Shown piece after piece: positions 1 through 7,766 of a DNA stretch of 8,935 nucleotides. Under the pieces are notes generated by a model. That model ran no database searches, was not told the origin of the DNA, and saw only the letters and a list, made by a program, of their open reading frames with translations. Each line of letters starts with the position of its first letter. Within the stretch, counting starts at the first letter, position 1. The stretch is from Asaia bogorensis (GTDB lineage: Bacteria > Pseudomonadota > Alphaproteobacteria > Acetobacterales > Acetobacteraceae). The DNA lies in contig CAMCHA010000069.1 in assembly GCA_945874515.1 (NCBI GenBank), positions 1 through 8,935 of the forward strand, written 5' to 3'. The position numbers and the translations under genes were made by a program.

Positions 1-374
1 TGGCCGGGCAAGGCTTTCAGCCATTCCGCCGGCAGGGCATGGATGGCAGCCGCCGCGAAGGGCTCAGGCTCCGAGCCCGCGACCACCACCATGAAGCGGC
101 TGAATTCGCCATGCCTTTCCCATTTCAGGCGAAACGGCCCGAAATCCGCGCTGTGGTGATTGGCACCTGGCGCCGGGGGTGGCACGGAAAAGCGTTGCGC
201 GAGCGCGCAAAGCGCGGCCCAGGGCGCATCCCGCGCTTCGTCGGCTGTCGGCAACAACGCAATCTGCGAAACGCGGCACGGGGAAAAAAGGACCTCCGGC
301 GGGCGCGCATGCACCTCATCATTCAACTCAACGCGCTTGGCATAGGATGGGGGGAGCACGCTATCGAAGCTCAT
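1..374 (-). CDS. DUF3422 family protein, 5' part only (runs off the left edge)
   Basis: I translated this by hand. The ATG at 374-372 overlaps the bchO stop as ATGA, and the frame stays open for 124 codons to the window edge. Residues 20-27 read EVHARPPE. Residues 65-94 carry PPPAPGANH, then SADFG, FRLKWERH and EFSRF. These are, as I remember them, the N-terminal signatures of DUF3422, a family of roughly 400-450 residues that usually ends in transmembrane helices. That C-terminal part lies outside the window. The function of the family is unknown to me. The 4-bp overlap implies translational coupling to bchO and transcription with the bacteriochlorophyll genes, but a role in photosynthesis is only inferred from that position. 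There is a weak GGGGCGG sequence four bases before the ATG. The family call is quite sure; the function is open. Confidence 0.85.
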   Translation of the reverse strand, partial: MSFDSVLPPSYAKRVELNDEVHARPPEVLFSPCRVSQIALLPTADEARDAPWAALCALAQRFSVPPPAPGANHHSADFGPFRLKWERHGEFSRFMVVVAGSEPEPFAAAAIHALPAEWLKALPG

Positions 375-1279
375 GCTGCCGCCCCAGTAAGATTCTGCGC
401 GAGTCGCGACCATTCCTTAAGCAGCGTATCGGCGACTAGTTCCGGCGCTTCTTCATGTGCCAGATGACCAAGCCCTTCCAGGGTGATGATGCGCGCGGCG
501 GGTTGAATGGCCTGGATGCGCCGCGCCTGCATGGGCGGTACGGCGCGATCGCGGCTGCCCACCATCAGGAAAAGCGCTGTACCAAGGCGCGGCAAATCGC
601 GCAGCAAGGGGCGCAATTCCCATTGCGCCATCATCGTCAACGCCGCACGAATATGCCCGGAATAGCCAAAAAGCCGCGTGTATAATTCCACACCGCGCGG
701 CCCGATATCAGACCCCGTATCGCGCAGCAGCTTGGCCGCCACTTCCTGCTTAGAAGCGCGCCAGGCGCAAAGCTTGGAAACAAAGGGCAAGCCCACCATC
801 AACTGCGCGGCGCGGGTGAAAAACGCCGAATGCTCATCACCCAACGGCAGCAGGGCACCATTCAGGCTGAAGACAGCGCGCGGCGCGATGGTACCGTCCA
901 ATGCCATACGCAGCGCAATTGCTGCCCCCGCCGAATGGCCAAGCACCACATCGGGTGAGGCCTGAAGCTTCTGCAGCAGTGCATGCAAGGCCGCCGAAAA
1001 ACCCATCAGTGAAACCCGCGCCTGCGGCAGGCTGGCAGTGAAGCCATGCCCCGGGAGATCTGGCGCAATCAGCGTGAAATGTGGCGCGAGCAATGGCGCC
1101 AGATCGCGCCAGCTATGCGTGGACGCCGCGGTGCCGTGCAGCAACAAAAGGCAAGGCCCCTGCCCCATGCGCTGCACATGCCAACGCAGCCCGCCGGCTT
1201 CGATAAACTGGCTCGATTCCCGGTTTGGCCAATCGCGCCCATCCCTTTCCCAGCTTGGAAAATCTCCGGACGCGGCCAT
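371..1279 (-). CDS. bchO: BchO, alpha/beta-hydrolase fold protein of Mg-chelatase cluster
   Basis: A 302-residue alpha/beta hydrolase. LLLLHGT (44-50) gives the oxyanion-hole HG. GHSAG (114-118) is the nucleophile elbow with Ser116. GSRDRAVPP (241-249) supplies the likely acid Asp244, and GLGHLAHEE (269-277) the likely His272. The N-terminal part, with PSWERDGRDWPNR, is typical of BchO, which is annotated as a putative Mg-chelatase accessory protein; its substrate is not established. The ATG at 1279 was chosen because the bchD stop lies only 4 bp upstream. Longer forms would run far into bchD and lack family similarity. Position directly after bchI and bchD supports the call over a generic hydrolase. 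Its stop overlaps the start of the downstream DUF3422 gene. All catalytic residues appear intact. Confidence 0.93.
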   Translation of the reverse strand: MAASGDFPSWERDGRDWPNRESSQFIEAGGLRWHVQRMGQGPCLLLLHGTAASTHSWRDLAPLLAPHFTLIAPDLPGHGFTASLPQARVSLMGFSAALHALLQKLQASPDVVLGHSAGAAIALRMALDGTIAPRAVFSLNGALLPLGDEHSAFFTRAAQLMVGLPFVSKLCAWRASKQEVAAKLLRDTGSDIGPRGVELYTRLFGYSGHIRAALTMMAQWELRPLLRDLPRLGTALFLMVGSRDRAVPPMQARRIQAIQPAARIITLEGLGHLAHEEAPELVADTLLKEWSRLAQNLTGAAA

Positions 1280-1283
1280 GGCA

Positions 1284-3125
1284 TCAAGACCCCGACGCTG
1301 GCGCAAGCGCGGCTTGCCGCACGGCAGCCGACATACGCGCGGCATCGGCAAAAGGCAGCGGCACATAGCGCGCGCCCATGGCAGAGGCGAGGTCTCGTGA
1401 GAAAGGATGCGGCCGTGGCGCCGTATCAATCAACAGCGCGGCAATGCCAGAAGCCCTGAACAACCGCGCCGAATCCAGCGCTTCAGCTTCCGCTGTGGCA
1501 CGCCCGGCCGAACCATCGCGCGTGACATTGGCGCGACCATCTGTCAGCGCGACAATCACCGGGGTTTGCCCGCGCTTGCGACTGGCTTCCGCCATAGCAT
1601 AACCGGCCACCATTCCGGCCGCGAGCGGCGTACCACCGCCACCAGGCAAGGCGGCCAGGCTGCGCTTGGCGCGCACCAGCGAATGTGTGGGTTCAAGCAG
1701 CACTTCCGCACCGCGGCCACGGAAGGCAATCACTGCCACGCGATCGCGCCGCACATAACAATCGCCTAGCAGCAATTCCACCGCACCCTTGGCTTCCGCA
1801 AGGCGATGCAACGCAGCCGAACCTGAAGCATCCACCAGAAAGATGGTGGTGGTTTCGCTGTTCTGCTTGTAGCGGCGAATGCGCACATCCTCTCGGCGGA
1901 TATGCACCAGCGCAGCATGATGCGGTTTTTCGCGGCGGCGATATTCCTGCCAGGGTGCGGCAACGCGGAGCGTTTCCACCAAGGCCAAACGCAGCCCCGC
2001 ACGCCACGCCGCCGGCCGCGCGCCAATGGGCCGACCGCGCTGGGCGGAACGGCGCATCATGCCGGATCTGCCGGAAGATGCCGCCTGACGCGCCATTTGC
2101 CGCGCCGCAACACCAAGCCCCGCGAGCAATCCCGCCGGCAGGCTAGCCTGCGCCGCAGCAAGCACAAGGTCTTCTAGCGATGGCTGGTCTTGCTGCTGCT
2201 GCGTCTCTGAATTAGACAGTTCTTCCTGATTTTCGTGCTGCTGCTTTTCGTCCTGCGGCTGCTCGTCCTGCTGTTGTTCGGGCGGTTGTTCCTGTTCTTC
2301 AGCGGGCGCCTCGGGCACTTGCCGCGCGCGGGGTGCCAGGATGAGTTGCGCCGCAAGCGCCGCATCTTCGCGGGTTACTTCCGCGCGTCCCGCAAGTGCC
2401 GCGGCAGCGCGGGCGCAACGCAGCGCAAAAATAGGCGCACGCAGGGATGGGATACCAAGCGCCAAGGCTGCAGCGCAAAAGGCTTGTGGCAGATCGGCCG
2501 GTATCTCGACATGCGCGAGGCGCAACCGCGCTGCCTCAATCTCCGCACGGGTCGGCATATCGGGCACCACACGCTGCAATCCGGAGGGTTCGAAGCTAAG
2601 CCGGAAGGCAAGGCGATCTGAAAGCGCTTCAGTTACCTGTTCATCTTCGCCAGCACCTTCATCAAGCGCAACAACGCCGAAGCGCGTATCGCGCGCAAGC
2701 GTAATGCCCTCACGCTCCACGCGCAGCGAACCGTGATCCAGCACAGCGGCGATGCGCGCGATCACTTGGCTTTCCACGCGCTCAGCCATCGGCAGGATGA
2801 TGATTCCGCCGTCAGCCTCGGCCAGCAGGCCCTGTTGCGCAATGGGCCGCCCGGCACTCAGGCTCGAGGTAAGATCAAGCCCACCCAGCAAGCGGGTATC
2901 GGCGATACCCAAAGGCACGCGCCGCCACGGCACCCCGGCAGGCAGCATCTTGCGCAAGGCTTCAAGCCATTCATCCCGCCTTGGATCGGCCGGCCCCCGC
3001 AACACAACACCTGCGAGGCCAGCAGGATCAACCGCCAGCAACGCCGCAATCTGAAACGCGACAGTTTCCGCATCCGGAGCCTCGGTGCGATTTGCCTCGG
3101 CGCTGGTTGCGGCCAGACCGCTCAT
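1284..3125 (-). CDS. bchD: Magnesium chelatase subunit D
   Basis: BchD (613 residues) forms the AAA+ platform with BchI that drives Mg2+ insertion into protoporphyrin IX by BchH. Residues about 20-265 resemble the AAA+ module, but the Walker A site is lost: VVLRGPADPRR (40-50) stands where GxxGxGKS would be, as is known for bacterial BchD. Residues 271-316 form an acidic linker rich in Gln, Glu and Asp. A von Willebrand A domain follows (about 425-600) with an intact MIDAS: DASGS (432-436), Thr499 in GGGTP, and Asp529 in LTDG. The frame is open further upstream, but only the ATG at 3125, preceded by GGAG with 9 bases spacing, leaves the normal 25-bp gap after bchI. Length is within the family's usual range. 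BchH is not in the window. Confidence 0.96.
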   Translation of the reverse strand: MSGLAATSAEANRTEAPDAETVAFQIAALLAVDPAGLAGVVLRGPADPRRDEWLEALRKMLPAGVPWRRVPLGIADTRLLGGLDLTSSLSAGRPIAQQGLLAEADGGIIILPMAERVESQVIARIAAVLDHGSLRVEREGITLARDTRFGVVALDEGAGEDEQVTEALSDRLAFRLSFEPSGLQRVVPDMPTRAEIEAARLRLAHVEIPADLPQAFCAAALALGIPSLRAPIFALRCARAAAALAGRAEVTREDAALAAQLILAPRARQVPEAPAEEQEQPPEQQQDEQPQDEKQQHENQEELSNSETQQQQDQPSLEDLVLAAAQASLPAGLLAGLGVAARQMARQAASSGRSGMMRRSAQRGRPIGARPAAWRAGLRLALVETLRVAAPWQEYRRREKPHHAALVHIRREDVRIRRYKQNSETTTIFLVDASGSAALHRLAEAKGAVELLLGDCYVRRDRVAVIAFRGRGAEVLLEPTHSLVRAKRSLAALPGGGGTPLAAGMVAGYAMAEASRKRGQTPVIVALTDGRANVTRDGSAGRATAEAEALDSARLFRASGIAALLIDTAPRPHPFSRDLASAMGARYVPLPFADAARMSAAVRQAALAPASGS

Positions 3126-3150
3126 CGATTGAGGCTCCGGCGCCGCATCC

Positions 3151-4296
3151 TCATGGCCCGAAGACGTCTTCGAGCGCCTTTTCCACGCGCGTCGTAGCAA
3201 CGGTTTCATCAAGGGGATTGCGGCGCAACCGATGCCGCAGCGCGGAAGCGGCAATACGGCGCAGATGCACCGTTCCGACCTCCAGATCGCCTTCAAGCGC
3301 GGCAAGTGCTCGTGCCGCGCGCACCAGGGTCAATTCACCACGCAGCCCATCCGTGCCGAGCGCCATGCAAAGCTTGGCAGCCTGTTCAATCGTGCCAAGC
3401 GGGAGCGTGACTGAACTCAGTCGCTTTCTGCCGGCAAGGACTGTCTCACGCGTGCGCGCTTCATCCTCCGCCCATTGCTTGATGAAGCCAGAAGCATCCC
3501 TGTCATAGGCATCGCGCCGGCAGACCACTTCAACCCGGCTGGCAAGGTCTTTTGGTGTAGAAACTTCAACCGAAAGACCGAAGCGATCGAGCAATTGCGG
3601 GCGCAATTCACCTTCTTCGGGATTGCCGCTGCCAATCAGCACAAAGCGTGCAGGGTGGCGCAGGCTGATGCCTTCGCGCTCCACAACATTCTCGCCCGAA
3701 GCGGCGACATCCAGCAGAAGATCAACTAAATGATCTTCAAGTAGGTTCACCTCATCAATGTAGAGGAACCCGCGATGCGCCGCGGCAAGCAGCCCTGGTT
3801 CGAAAGCCTTAATGCCCTGCGCCAAGGCCCTTTCAATATCAAGCGCGCCCGCCAAGCGATCTTCCGTGGTGCCAAGGGGCAAATCAACCACCGGCACCGC
3901 GACCATCCGCTTTTCCGCTTTTTTGCCCTTGGGCAGTGCGCCGCAATGCGAACAGGACGCAAGCGGTGCAACTGGATCGCAAGCAAACGGACAGCCGGCA
4001 ACAACAGCCATTTCCGGCAATAGCGCTGCAAGTGAACGCACCGCCGTAGATTTGCCAGTACCGCGATCCCCAAACACCAGAACGCCGCCAATGCTTGGAT
4101 CAACGGCAGCAATCATCAGGGCACGCTTCATCTCCTCCTGGCCGACAATGGCGCTGAAGGGATAGGCGTTGCGACGGGGCGACGGGATTACGTGGTCGGC
4201 TTTTTCCGCGATCGGACGCGGCGCTGCTCGACGAGAAAGCTGCGCTTCCTGGCCCGCCCCATTGGCCGGCTGCAAACCCGACACTGCACCATCCAT
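3151..4296 (-). CDS. bchI: Magnesium chelatase ATPase subunit I
   Basis: BchI is the active AAA+ ATPase of Mg-chelatase. From the ATG at 4296 it has 381 residues. PFSAIVGQEEMKRAL starts the conserved core at about residue 46. Walker A is GDRGTGKS (76-83), Walker B is GFLYIDEVNLL (176-186), and sensor 1/arginine region is IGSGNPEEG followed by LRPQLLDRFG (221-240). The C-terminal helical domain includes GTDGLRGELT. It is somewhat longer than the approximately 340-350 residues I remember for the family because of a roughly 45-residue variable N-terminus. Four cysteines (102, 106, 115, 118; spacing CX3CX8CX2C) sit between Walker A and Walker B. The start overlaps the hemA stop as TGATG, and no purine-rich ribosome binding site precedes it, so translation probably depends on coupling to hemA. 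A TTG start at 4329 is possible but less likely. Confidence 0.97.
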   Translation of the reverse strand: MDGAVSGLQPANGAGQEAQLSRRAAPRPIAEKADHVIPSPRRNAYPFSAIVGQEEMKRALMIAAVDPSIGGVLVFGDRGTGKSTAVRSLAALLPEMAVVAGCPFACDPVAPLASCSHCGALPKGKKAEKRMVAVPVVDLPLGTTEDRLAGALDIERALAQGIKAFEPGLLAAAHRGFLYIDEVNLLEDHLVDLLLDVAASGENVVEREGISLRHPARFVLIGSGNPEEGELRPQLLDRFGLSVEVSTPKDLASRVEVVCRRDAYDRDASGFIKQWAEDEARTRETVLAGRKRLSSVTLPLGTIEQAAKLCMALGTDGLRGELTLVRAARALAALEGDLEVGTVHLRRIAASALRHRLRRNPLDETVATTRVEKALEDVFGP

Positions 4297-5507
4297 CACG
4301 CGGCCCGCCGCAACCGAAACTGCGCCCAAACCCGTTCCAGCGATTCCACCAAATGATCCATATCCGCATCCGTATGGACGGGGGATGGCGTAATGCGCAG
4401 CCTTTCCGTACCGCGCGGGACGGTTGGATAATTGATGGGCTGCACGTAAATGCCGTGTTCATCAAGCAAGGTATCGCTGAGCGTCTTGCAGAGCATCGGA
4501 TCGCCCACCATCACCGGGACAATGTGGCTGAGGTTATCAAGATGCGGTACGCCAACAGCGTTCAAACGTTGCCGAAGCGTCGCTGCGCGTTCCTGCAGGC
4601 GTTCCCGTTCAATATTGCTCTGACGCAAATGGCGTATTGCGGCACGTGCACCTGCCGCAATCGCCGGCGGCAGCGCCGTTGAGAAAATGAAGCCCGAGGC
4701 GTAGGAACGCACAAAATCACACATGGCAGCGCTGCCGGCGATATAGCCGCCAATCACGCCGAACGCCTTGGCAAGCGTGCCTTCAATCACCGTCACGCGT
4801 CCCGCAATACCATCGCGTTCAGTAATGCCGCCGCCGCTTTGGCCATAAAGCCCAACCGCATGCACTTCATCGCAATAGGTCATGGCACCATGGGCATCTG
4901 CAACATCGCAGATATCACTGATGGGGGCGATATCGCCATCCATGGAATAGACACTTTCGAAAGCCACCAACTTCGGCGATGATTTCGGCAGTTCCGCCAG
5001 CACGCGGCGCAAATCCGCCACATCATTATGTTTAAACAGAACCCGCTTGGCCTTGCTGTGACGTATGCCTTCAATCATGGAGGCGTGGTTCATTTCATCA
5101 GAAACGATGACACAGCCAGGAATTTTTGACCCGAGCGTGGAGAGCGACGCCCAGTTTGACATATAGCCGGAATTAAACAGCAGGGCCGATTCACGCCCAT
5201 GCAGTGCCGCCAGATCGCTTTCAAGCAGAACATGTTCGTGATTGGTGCCGGAGATATTGCGCGTACCACCTGCACCTGCCCCGCAGCGATCCAGTGCTTC
5301 ATGCATGGCATCCAGCACATCAGGGTGCTGACCCATGCCAAGATAGTCATTCGAACACCACACCGTCACCTCACCACGAACGCCCTTGTCATGGCGTGTC
5401 GCGCGCGGGAATTCGCCGCGGCGACGTTCCAAATCGGCAAAGACGCGATATCTGCCCTCACGGCGAAGGCTATCAAGCTGTCCTTGGAAGAATTCCTCGT
5501 AATTCAT
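4296..5507 (-). CDS. hemA: 5-aminolevulinate synthase
   Basis: HemA condenses glycine with succinyl-CoA, using PLP, to form 5-aminolevulinate, the first step of alphaproteobacterial tetrapyrrole synthesis (Shemin pathway). The protein has 403 residues, the usual length. It starts [12 protein letters not shown] and shows [13 protein letters not shown] (50-62), [18 protein letters not shown] (76-93), [12 protein letters not shown] (211-222; Asp213 contacts the PLP ring nitrogen) and EGTLAKAFG (242-250) with the Schiff-base Lys247. The ATG at 5507 was chosen because AAGGAGA lies 7 bases upstream and family members begin here; the longer frame would begin with TTG at 5588. Its position inside the photosynthesis operon ties ALA supply to bacteriochlorophyll synthesis. 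A second ALA synthase elsewhere in the genome is possible but cannot be seen. The stop overlaps the bchI start by one base. Confidence 0.97.
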   Translation of the reverse strand: MNYEEFFQGQLDSLRREGRYRVFADLERRRGEFPRATRHDKGVRGEVTVWCSNDYLGMGQHPDVLDAMHEALDRCGAGAGGTRNISGTNHEHVLLESDLAALHGRESALLFNSGYMSNWASLSTLGSKIPGCVIVSDEMNHASMIEGIRHSKAKRVLFKHNDVADLRRVLAELPKSSPKLVAFESVYSMDGDIAPISDICDVADAHGAMTYCDEVHAVGLYGQSGGGITERDGIAGRVTVIEGTLAKAFGVIGGYIAGSAAMCDFVRSYASGFIFSTALPPAIAAGARAAIRHLRQSNIERERLQERAATLRQRLNAVGVPHLDNLSHIVPVMVGDPMLCKTLSDTLLDEHGIYVQPINYPTVPRGTERLRITPSPVHTDADMDHLVESLERVWAQFRLRRAA

Positions 5508-5621
5508 GTCACATTCTCCTTGCCCAGAATAACTTTCCAGGTCTTGCGATTGTGCGTAGGTCGCTTTCGGTCCTAATCCCCGAAACAAGGCCCCACGCCA
5601 TGCCTTTGGTGATGGTTTTCA
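5508..5621 (-). promoter_or_regulatory. puhE-hemA intergenic leader, the only sizeable gap
   Basis: These 114 bases separate puhE from hemA; every other gap here is 25 bp or less. Reading by eye on the minus strand, I find no TGT-N12-ACA (PpsR/CrtJ) or TTGAT-N4-ATCAA (FNR) site. A TATTCT about 30 bases upstream of the hemA ATG is a poor -10 candidate without a matching -35. TGATG-AAAAC-CATCA at the puhE stop forms only a weak 5-bp hairpin, and AGGCATGGCG occurs twice, once just before the puhE stop and once inside the gap. It could be a leader or internal promoter, or it could encode the short ORF listed separately. No terminator is evident. Confidence 0.3.
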
Positions 5622-5625
5622 TCAT
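5509..5625 (-). CDS. Possible 38-codon ORF between puhE and hemA
   Basis: An ATG at 5625 overlaps the puhE stop as ATGA, and the frame runs 38 codons to a TGA one base before the hemA ATG. The peptide begins [20 protein letters not shown] and ends LFWARRM. A TGAGG sequence eight bases upstream could act as a ribosome binding site. Its exact packing against both neighbours is what one expects of a real coupled gene or of a leader that keeps ribosomes moving into hemA. Against it: the second half uses codons rare in the neighbours (CTA, TTA, AGA twice, AGG twice), no transmembrane or known motif is visible, and I do not recognise the sequence. It may be chance or a decayed gene. Confidence 0.25.
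   Translation of the reverse strand: MMKTITKGMAWGLVSGIRTESDLRTIARPGKLFWARRM
5515..5521 (-). promoter_or_regulatory. hemA ribosome binding site
   Basis: AAGGAGA lies 7 bases before the ATG at 5507. It decides the hemA start in favour of this ATG over the upstream in-frame TTG at 5588, and it suggests hemA is initiated efficiently on its own despite being inside an operon. Confidence 0.8.
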
Positions 5626-6680
5626 GCGCCATGCCTCAGCGCATAATCTTCAAACTCTGACTGAATACCGTGCATGTCCAACAGCCGACCTGTGACTATA
5701 ATGCCAGTCCGTGAAGCCTCGGTTGCGGCAGCGCGCCGCAGGTGCATGGTACCATCTACAAAATCAAGCGAAAGCCACCCTTCGGGCGACCTAATTGAAC
5801 CCCTCAGGCTCTCAATCGAGCCATAAGCGCCAGCGGTGATGCGCGCTAAAAGAGCATCCAAAGGCCGCGTGTCAAAAGGGCCGCTCCTATCGGTGAACCA
5901 GGTAGCCGTCTGCGCTGGCGCATCCTTGTCGCGCATTCCCCAGCGCCAAAGCGCCTCAATCGGCAGCGGAAGCATCAGGAACCAATGTTCGATCACGGCT
6001 AGCGAGGAGATTGTCGCGATCAGCATAAAGCCAACCAGCTGATGCGCATCCGCACCCTCGGCAAAAGCCTGATGGAAGAGCCAGGCGCTCAAGATCGTGC
6101 CGAGCGTGATGGAAAAGGGGAACAGAAGATTCATCGGCCGATGGGCGAAATAGCTACTCATGTAGCGTAGATGCTCCGGCAGCATCGTCTCGCCCGTGTT
6201 GCGCACTCCCAGATACAAATTGAGCTTGGCGCTGAGGCGCATGACCCACAAAATGCCATAGGTCATCAAACCGATACGGTTGGGTCCATGCGCAAACGCC
6301 ATAATCAGCAAGAAACCCAGCAGCAGGATGAATATTTCGTGCCAGAGCACAACGCGCGTCGCGGACCAGAAGCGTTGCAGTCCCATGATATTAGAAGGCA
6401 ATTCCTTGCGATTGGGCCCGGTGATCAGCCCACCAAGAAAGCTGATCTCCACAGCGCCCCATATCGCCAAGGCGGCCAGGAAGGAAAGATAAGCCCCGGC
6501 GGCGCTCACATCCTCTGCGGTCTGATGCAGCGTAATCAGACCAACAGAAAGCAAGATCATTGAGGCCGCGCCAAGCGTCAGGCGCTGATGCGCAAGTGTC
6601 GCGACCGCAAACAGAATGACGCCAGTCGTGAGCCACCAGAGAAAGATGGCAATCAGGGCCGCGGTCACGCTCTCAGGCAT
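5622..6680 (-). CDS. puhE: PuhE, photosynthetic complex assembly protein 2, with long C-terminal extension
   Basis: An integral membrane protein of the family annotated as putative photosynthetic complex assembly protein 2 (DUF3623), thought to help reaction-centre/LH1 assembly and possibly modulate bacteriochlorophyll synthesis. Hydrophobic segments lie at about 8-29, 37-52, 61-85, 108-130, 135-150, 186-205 and 215-238. Family motifs are LITGPNRKELP (85-95), RLSAKLNLYLGV (148-159) and EHWFLMLPLP (231-240), followed by LWRW. The family as I remember it ends soon after this, at about 260-280 residues. This protein has 352, so residues about 255-352 form an extra hydrophilic C-terminal region whose function I do not recognise. 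The ATG at 6680 is 9 bp after the acsF stop and has only a weak ribosome binding site, suggesting reinitiation from acsF. Confidence 0.93.
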   Translation of the reverse strand: MPESVTAALIAIFLWWLTTGVILFAVATLAHQRLTLGAASMILLSVGLITLHQTAEDVSAAGAYLSFLAALAIWGAVEISFLGGLITGPNRKELPSNIMGLQRFWSATRVVLWHEIFILLLGFLLIMAFAHGPNRIGLMTYGILWVMRLSAKLNLYLGVRNTGETMLPEHLRYMSSYFAHRPMNLLFPFSITLGTILSAWLFHQAFAEGADAHQLVGFMLIATISSLAVIEHWFLMLPLPIEALWRWGMRDKDAPAQTATWFTDRSGPFDTRPLDALLARITAGAYGSIESLRGSIRSPEGWLSLDFVDGTMHLRRAAATEASRTGIIVTGRLLDMHGIQSEFEDYALRHGA

Positions 6681-6689
6681 GGCGCTTCG

Positions 6690-7766
6690 CTACCAAACCG
6701 GTGCGAGGCGAATTTCGGCAGGAAGCGGTTGCCTCCTCGGGCGACGGAAGAATAGCTTCGCGAAGGTGGTTGCCGCAGAAATGCCGAGACCGATCCGACG
6801 CACCCCTCCGCCAATGCCGCCTTGCCGGCGCGCATCGCTCATTTTCTCCGATACCTGCAGGAGCCGATCCATGTCTTCCATGAAGCCAGGCGCATCCACA
6901 TCCAAAGTCACGGGGAATACTTGACGGCAAATCTCCTCAGTGATTTTGAACACTTGCCGATCATATTCCGTGGGCGTCATGCCAAGCGCCTTATGGAATT
7001 CCGGGCGCCCATGGTCGCGCACATACATTGTGGCGAAAACCGCCAGTTGGAAGAAACGGCACCACCACGCGTTGACACCAGTCAGAAGCTTCGGATTGGC
7101 GCGCATCAGCAGCGCAAAGGCTTCCCCATGGCGGAATTCGTCATTGCACCAATTCTCGAACCACTGGAAAATCGGATGGAAACGAAGTTCTGGATGACGT
7201 TCGAATTGACGGAAAATCGTGATGTAGCGCGCGTAACCGATCTTCTCGCTCAGATAGGTAGCGTAGAAAATGAATTTCGGCTGGAAGTAGTGATACTTCT
7301 TGGCGCGCGTCAGAAAGCCAAGATCAACCCCAATGCCAAGATCCTTCAACGCATCATTGATGAAGCCAGCATGGCGGCTTTCATCACGCGCCATGACTGA
7401 AAACAGCTCGCGTATGTCGGGGTTTTTCACGCGCTTCTTGATTTCCGCGTAGAGCACGCAGCCGGAAAATTCCGCTGTCACGCTGCTCACCAGAAAATCA
7501 ACCAATTCCTTCTGCAAGCCCTCTGGCAACGCATCCAGGCGAAAAGCATCAAACCGCTCATCGCGGACAAAGTGCCCCTTATTGGGGTCGCGATGGAATT
7601 CCTCCATCAAGCGATCCCACTCAGCACGAACAGGCTCCACATTGATGGCGTCCATCGCCGCAAAATCAGTGGTGTAGAAGCGCGGCGAAAGAGGGGTTTC
7701 GGTCAGCGCCAATTCTGTTGTTTCACGCGAGAGGTTTTCCCGCATCGGATGGCTCACCGCGTTCAT
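6690..7766 (-). CDS. acsF: Aerobic Mg-protoporphyrin IX monomethyl ester oxidative cyclase
   Basis: AcsF is the O2-dependent diiron enzyme that closes ring E of Mg-protoporphyrin IX monomethyl ester to make protochlorophyllide-type pigment. The protein has 358 residues, normal for the family. Likely diiron ligands are visible: Glu99 in TAEFSG, Glu129 and His132 in [10 protein letters not shown], and Glu210 and His213 in [26 protein letters not shown] (167-182) is also characteristic. The ATG at 7766 overlaps the stop of the upstream small ORF as ATGA, and a perfect AAGGAGG precedes it. Its presence shows that pigment can be made with oxygen. The anaerobic cyclase BchE, and the BciE partner known from alphaproteobacteria, are not in the window. 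The C-terminal 40 residues are basic and variable. Confidence 0.98.
   Translation of the reverse strand: MNAVSHPMRENLSRETTELALTETPLSPRFYTTDFAAMDAINVEPVRAEWDRLMEEFHRDPNKGHFVRDERFDAFRLDALPEGLQKELVDFLVSSVTAEFSGCVLYAEIKKRVKNPDIRELFSVMARDESRHAGFINDALKDLGIGVDLGFLTRAKKYHYFQPKFIFYATYLSEKIGYARYITIFRQFERHPELRFHPIFQWFENWCNDEFRHGEAFALLMRANPKLLTGVNAWWCRFFQLAVFATMYVRDHGRPEFHKALGMTPTEYDRQVFKITEEICRQVFPVTLDVDAPGFMEDMDRLLQVSEKMSDARRQGGIGGGVRRIGLGISAATTFAKLFFRRPRRQPLPAEIRLAPVW

Noticed and set aside
665..685. TATAAT-like sequence inside a short GTGT...ACAC inverted repeat on the plus strand
   Set aside because: It lies inside bchO, has no matching -35 box or downstream plus-strand gene, and the TGT/ACA spacing is 8, not the 12 of PpsR sites.
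1046..1459. Long plus-strand open frames opposite bchO and bchD (also seen at 1685-2146, 2733-3197, 2981-3508 and 6822-7400)
   Set aside because: These are antisense shadows of GC-rich coding sequence. The minus-strand frames carry clear family motifs, and the plus-strand translations are Arg/Pro/Ala-rich with no recognisable domain.
5508..5588. Extended hemA start at the TTG at 5588
   Set aside because: The added 27 residues do not resemble ALA synthase N-termini, and a strong ribosome binding site serves the ATG at 5507.
5508..5621. PpsR/CrtJ or FNR-type operator upstream of hemA
   Set aside because: I checked both TGT triplets on the minus strand and found no ACA at the required spacing, and no FNR-like palindrome.
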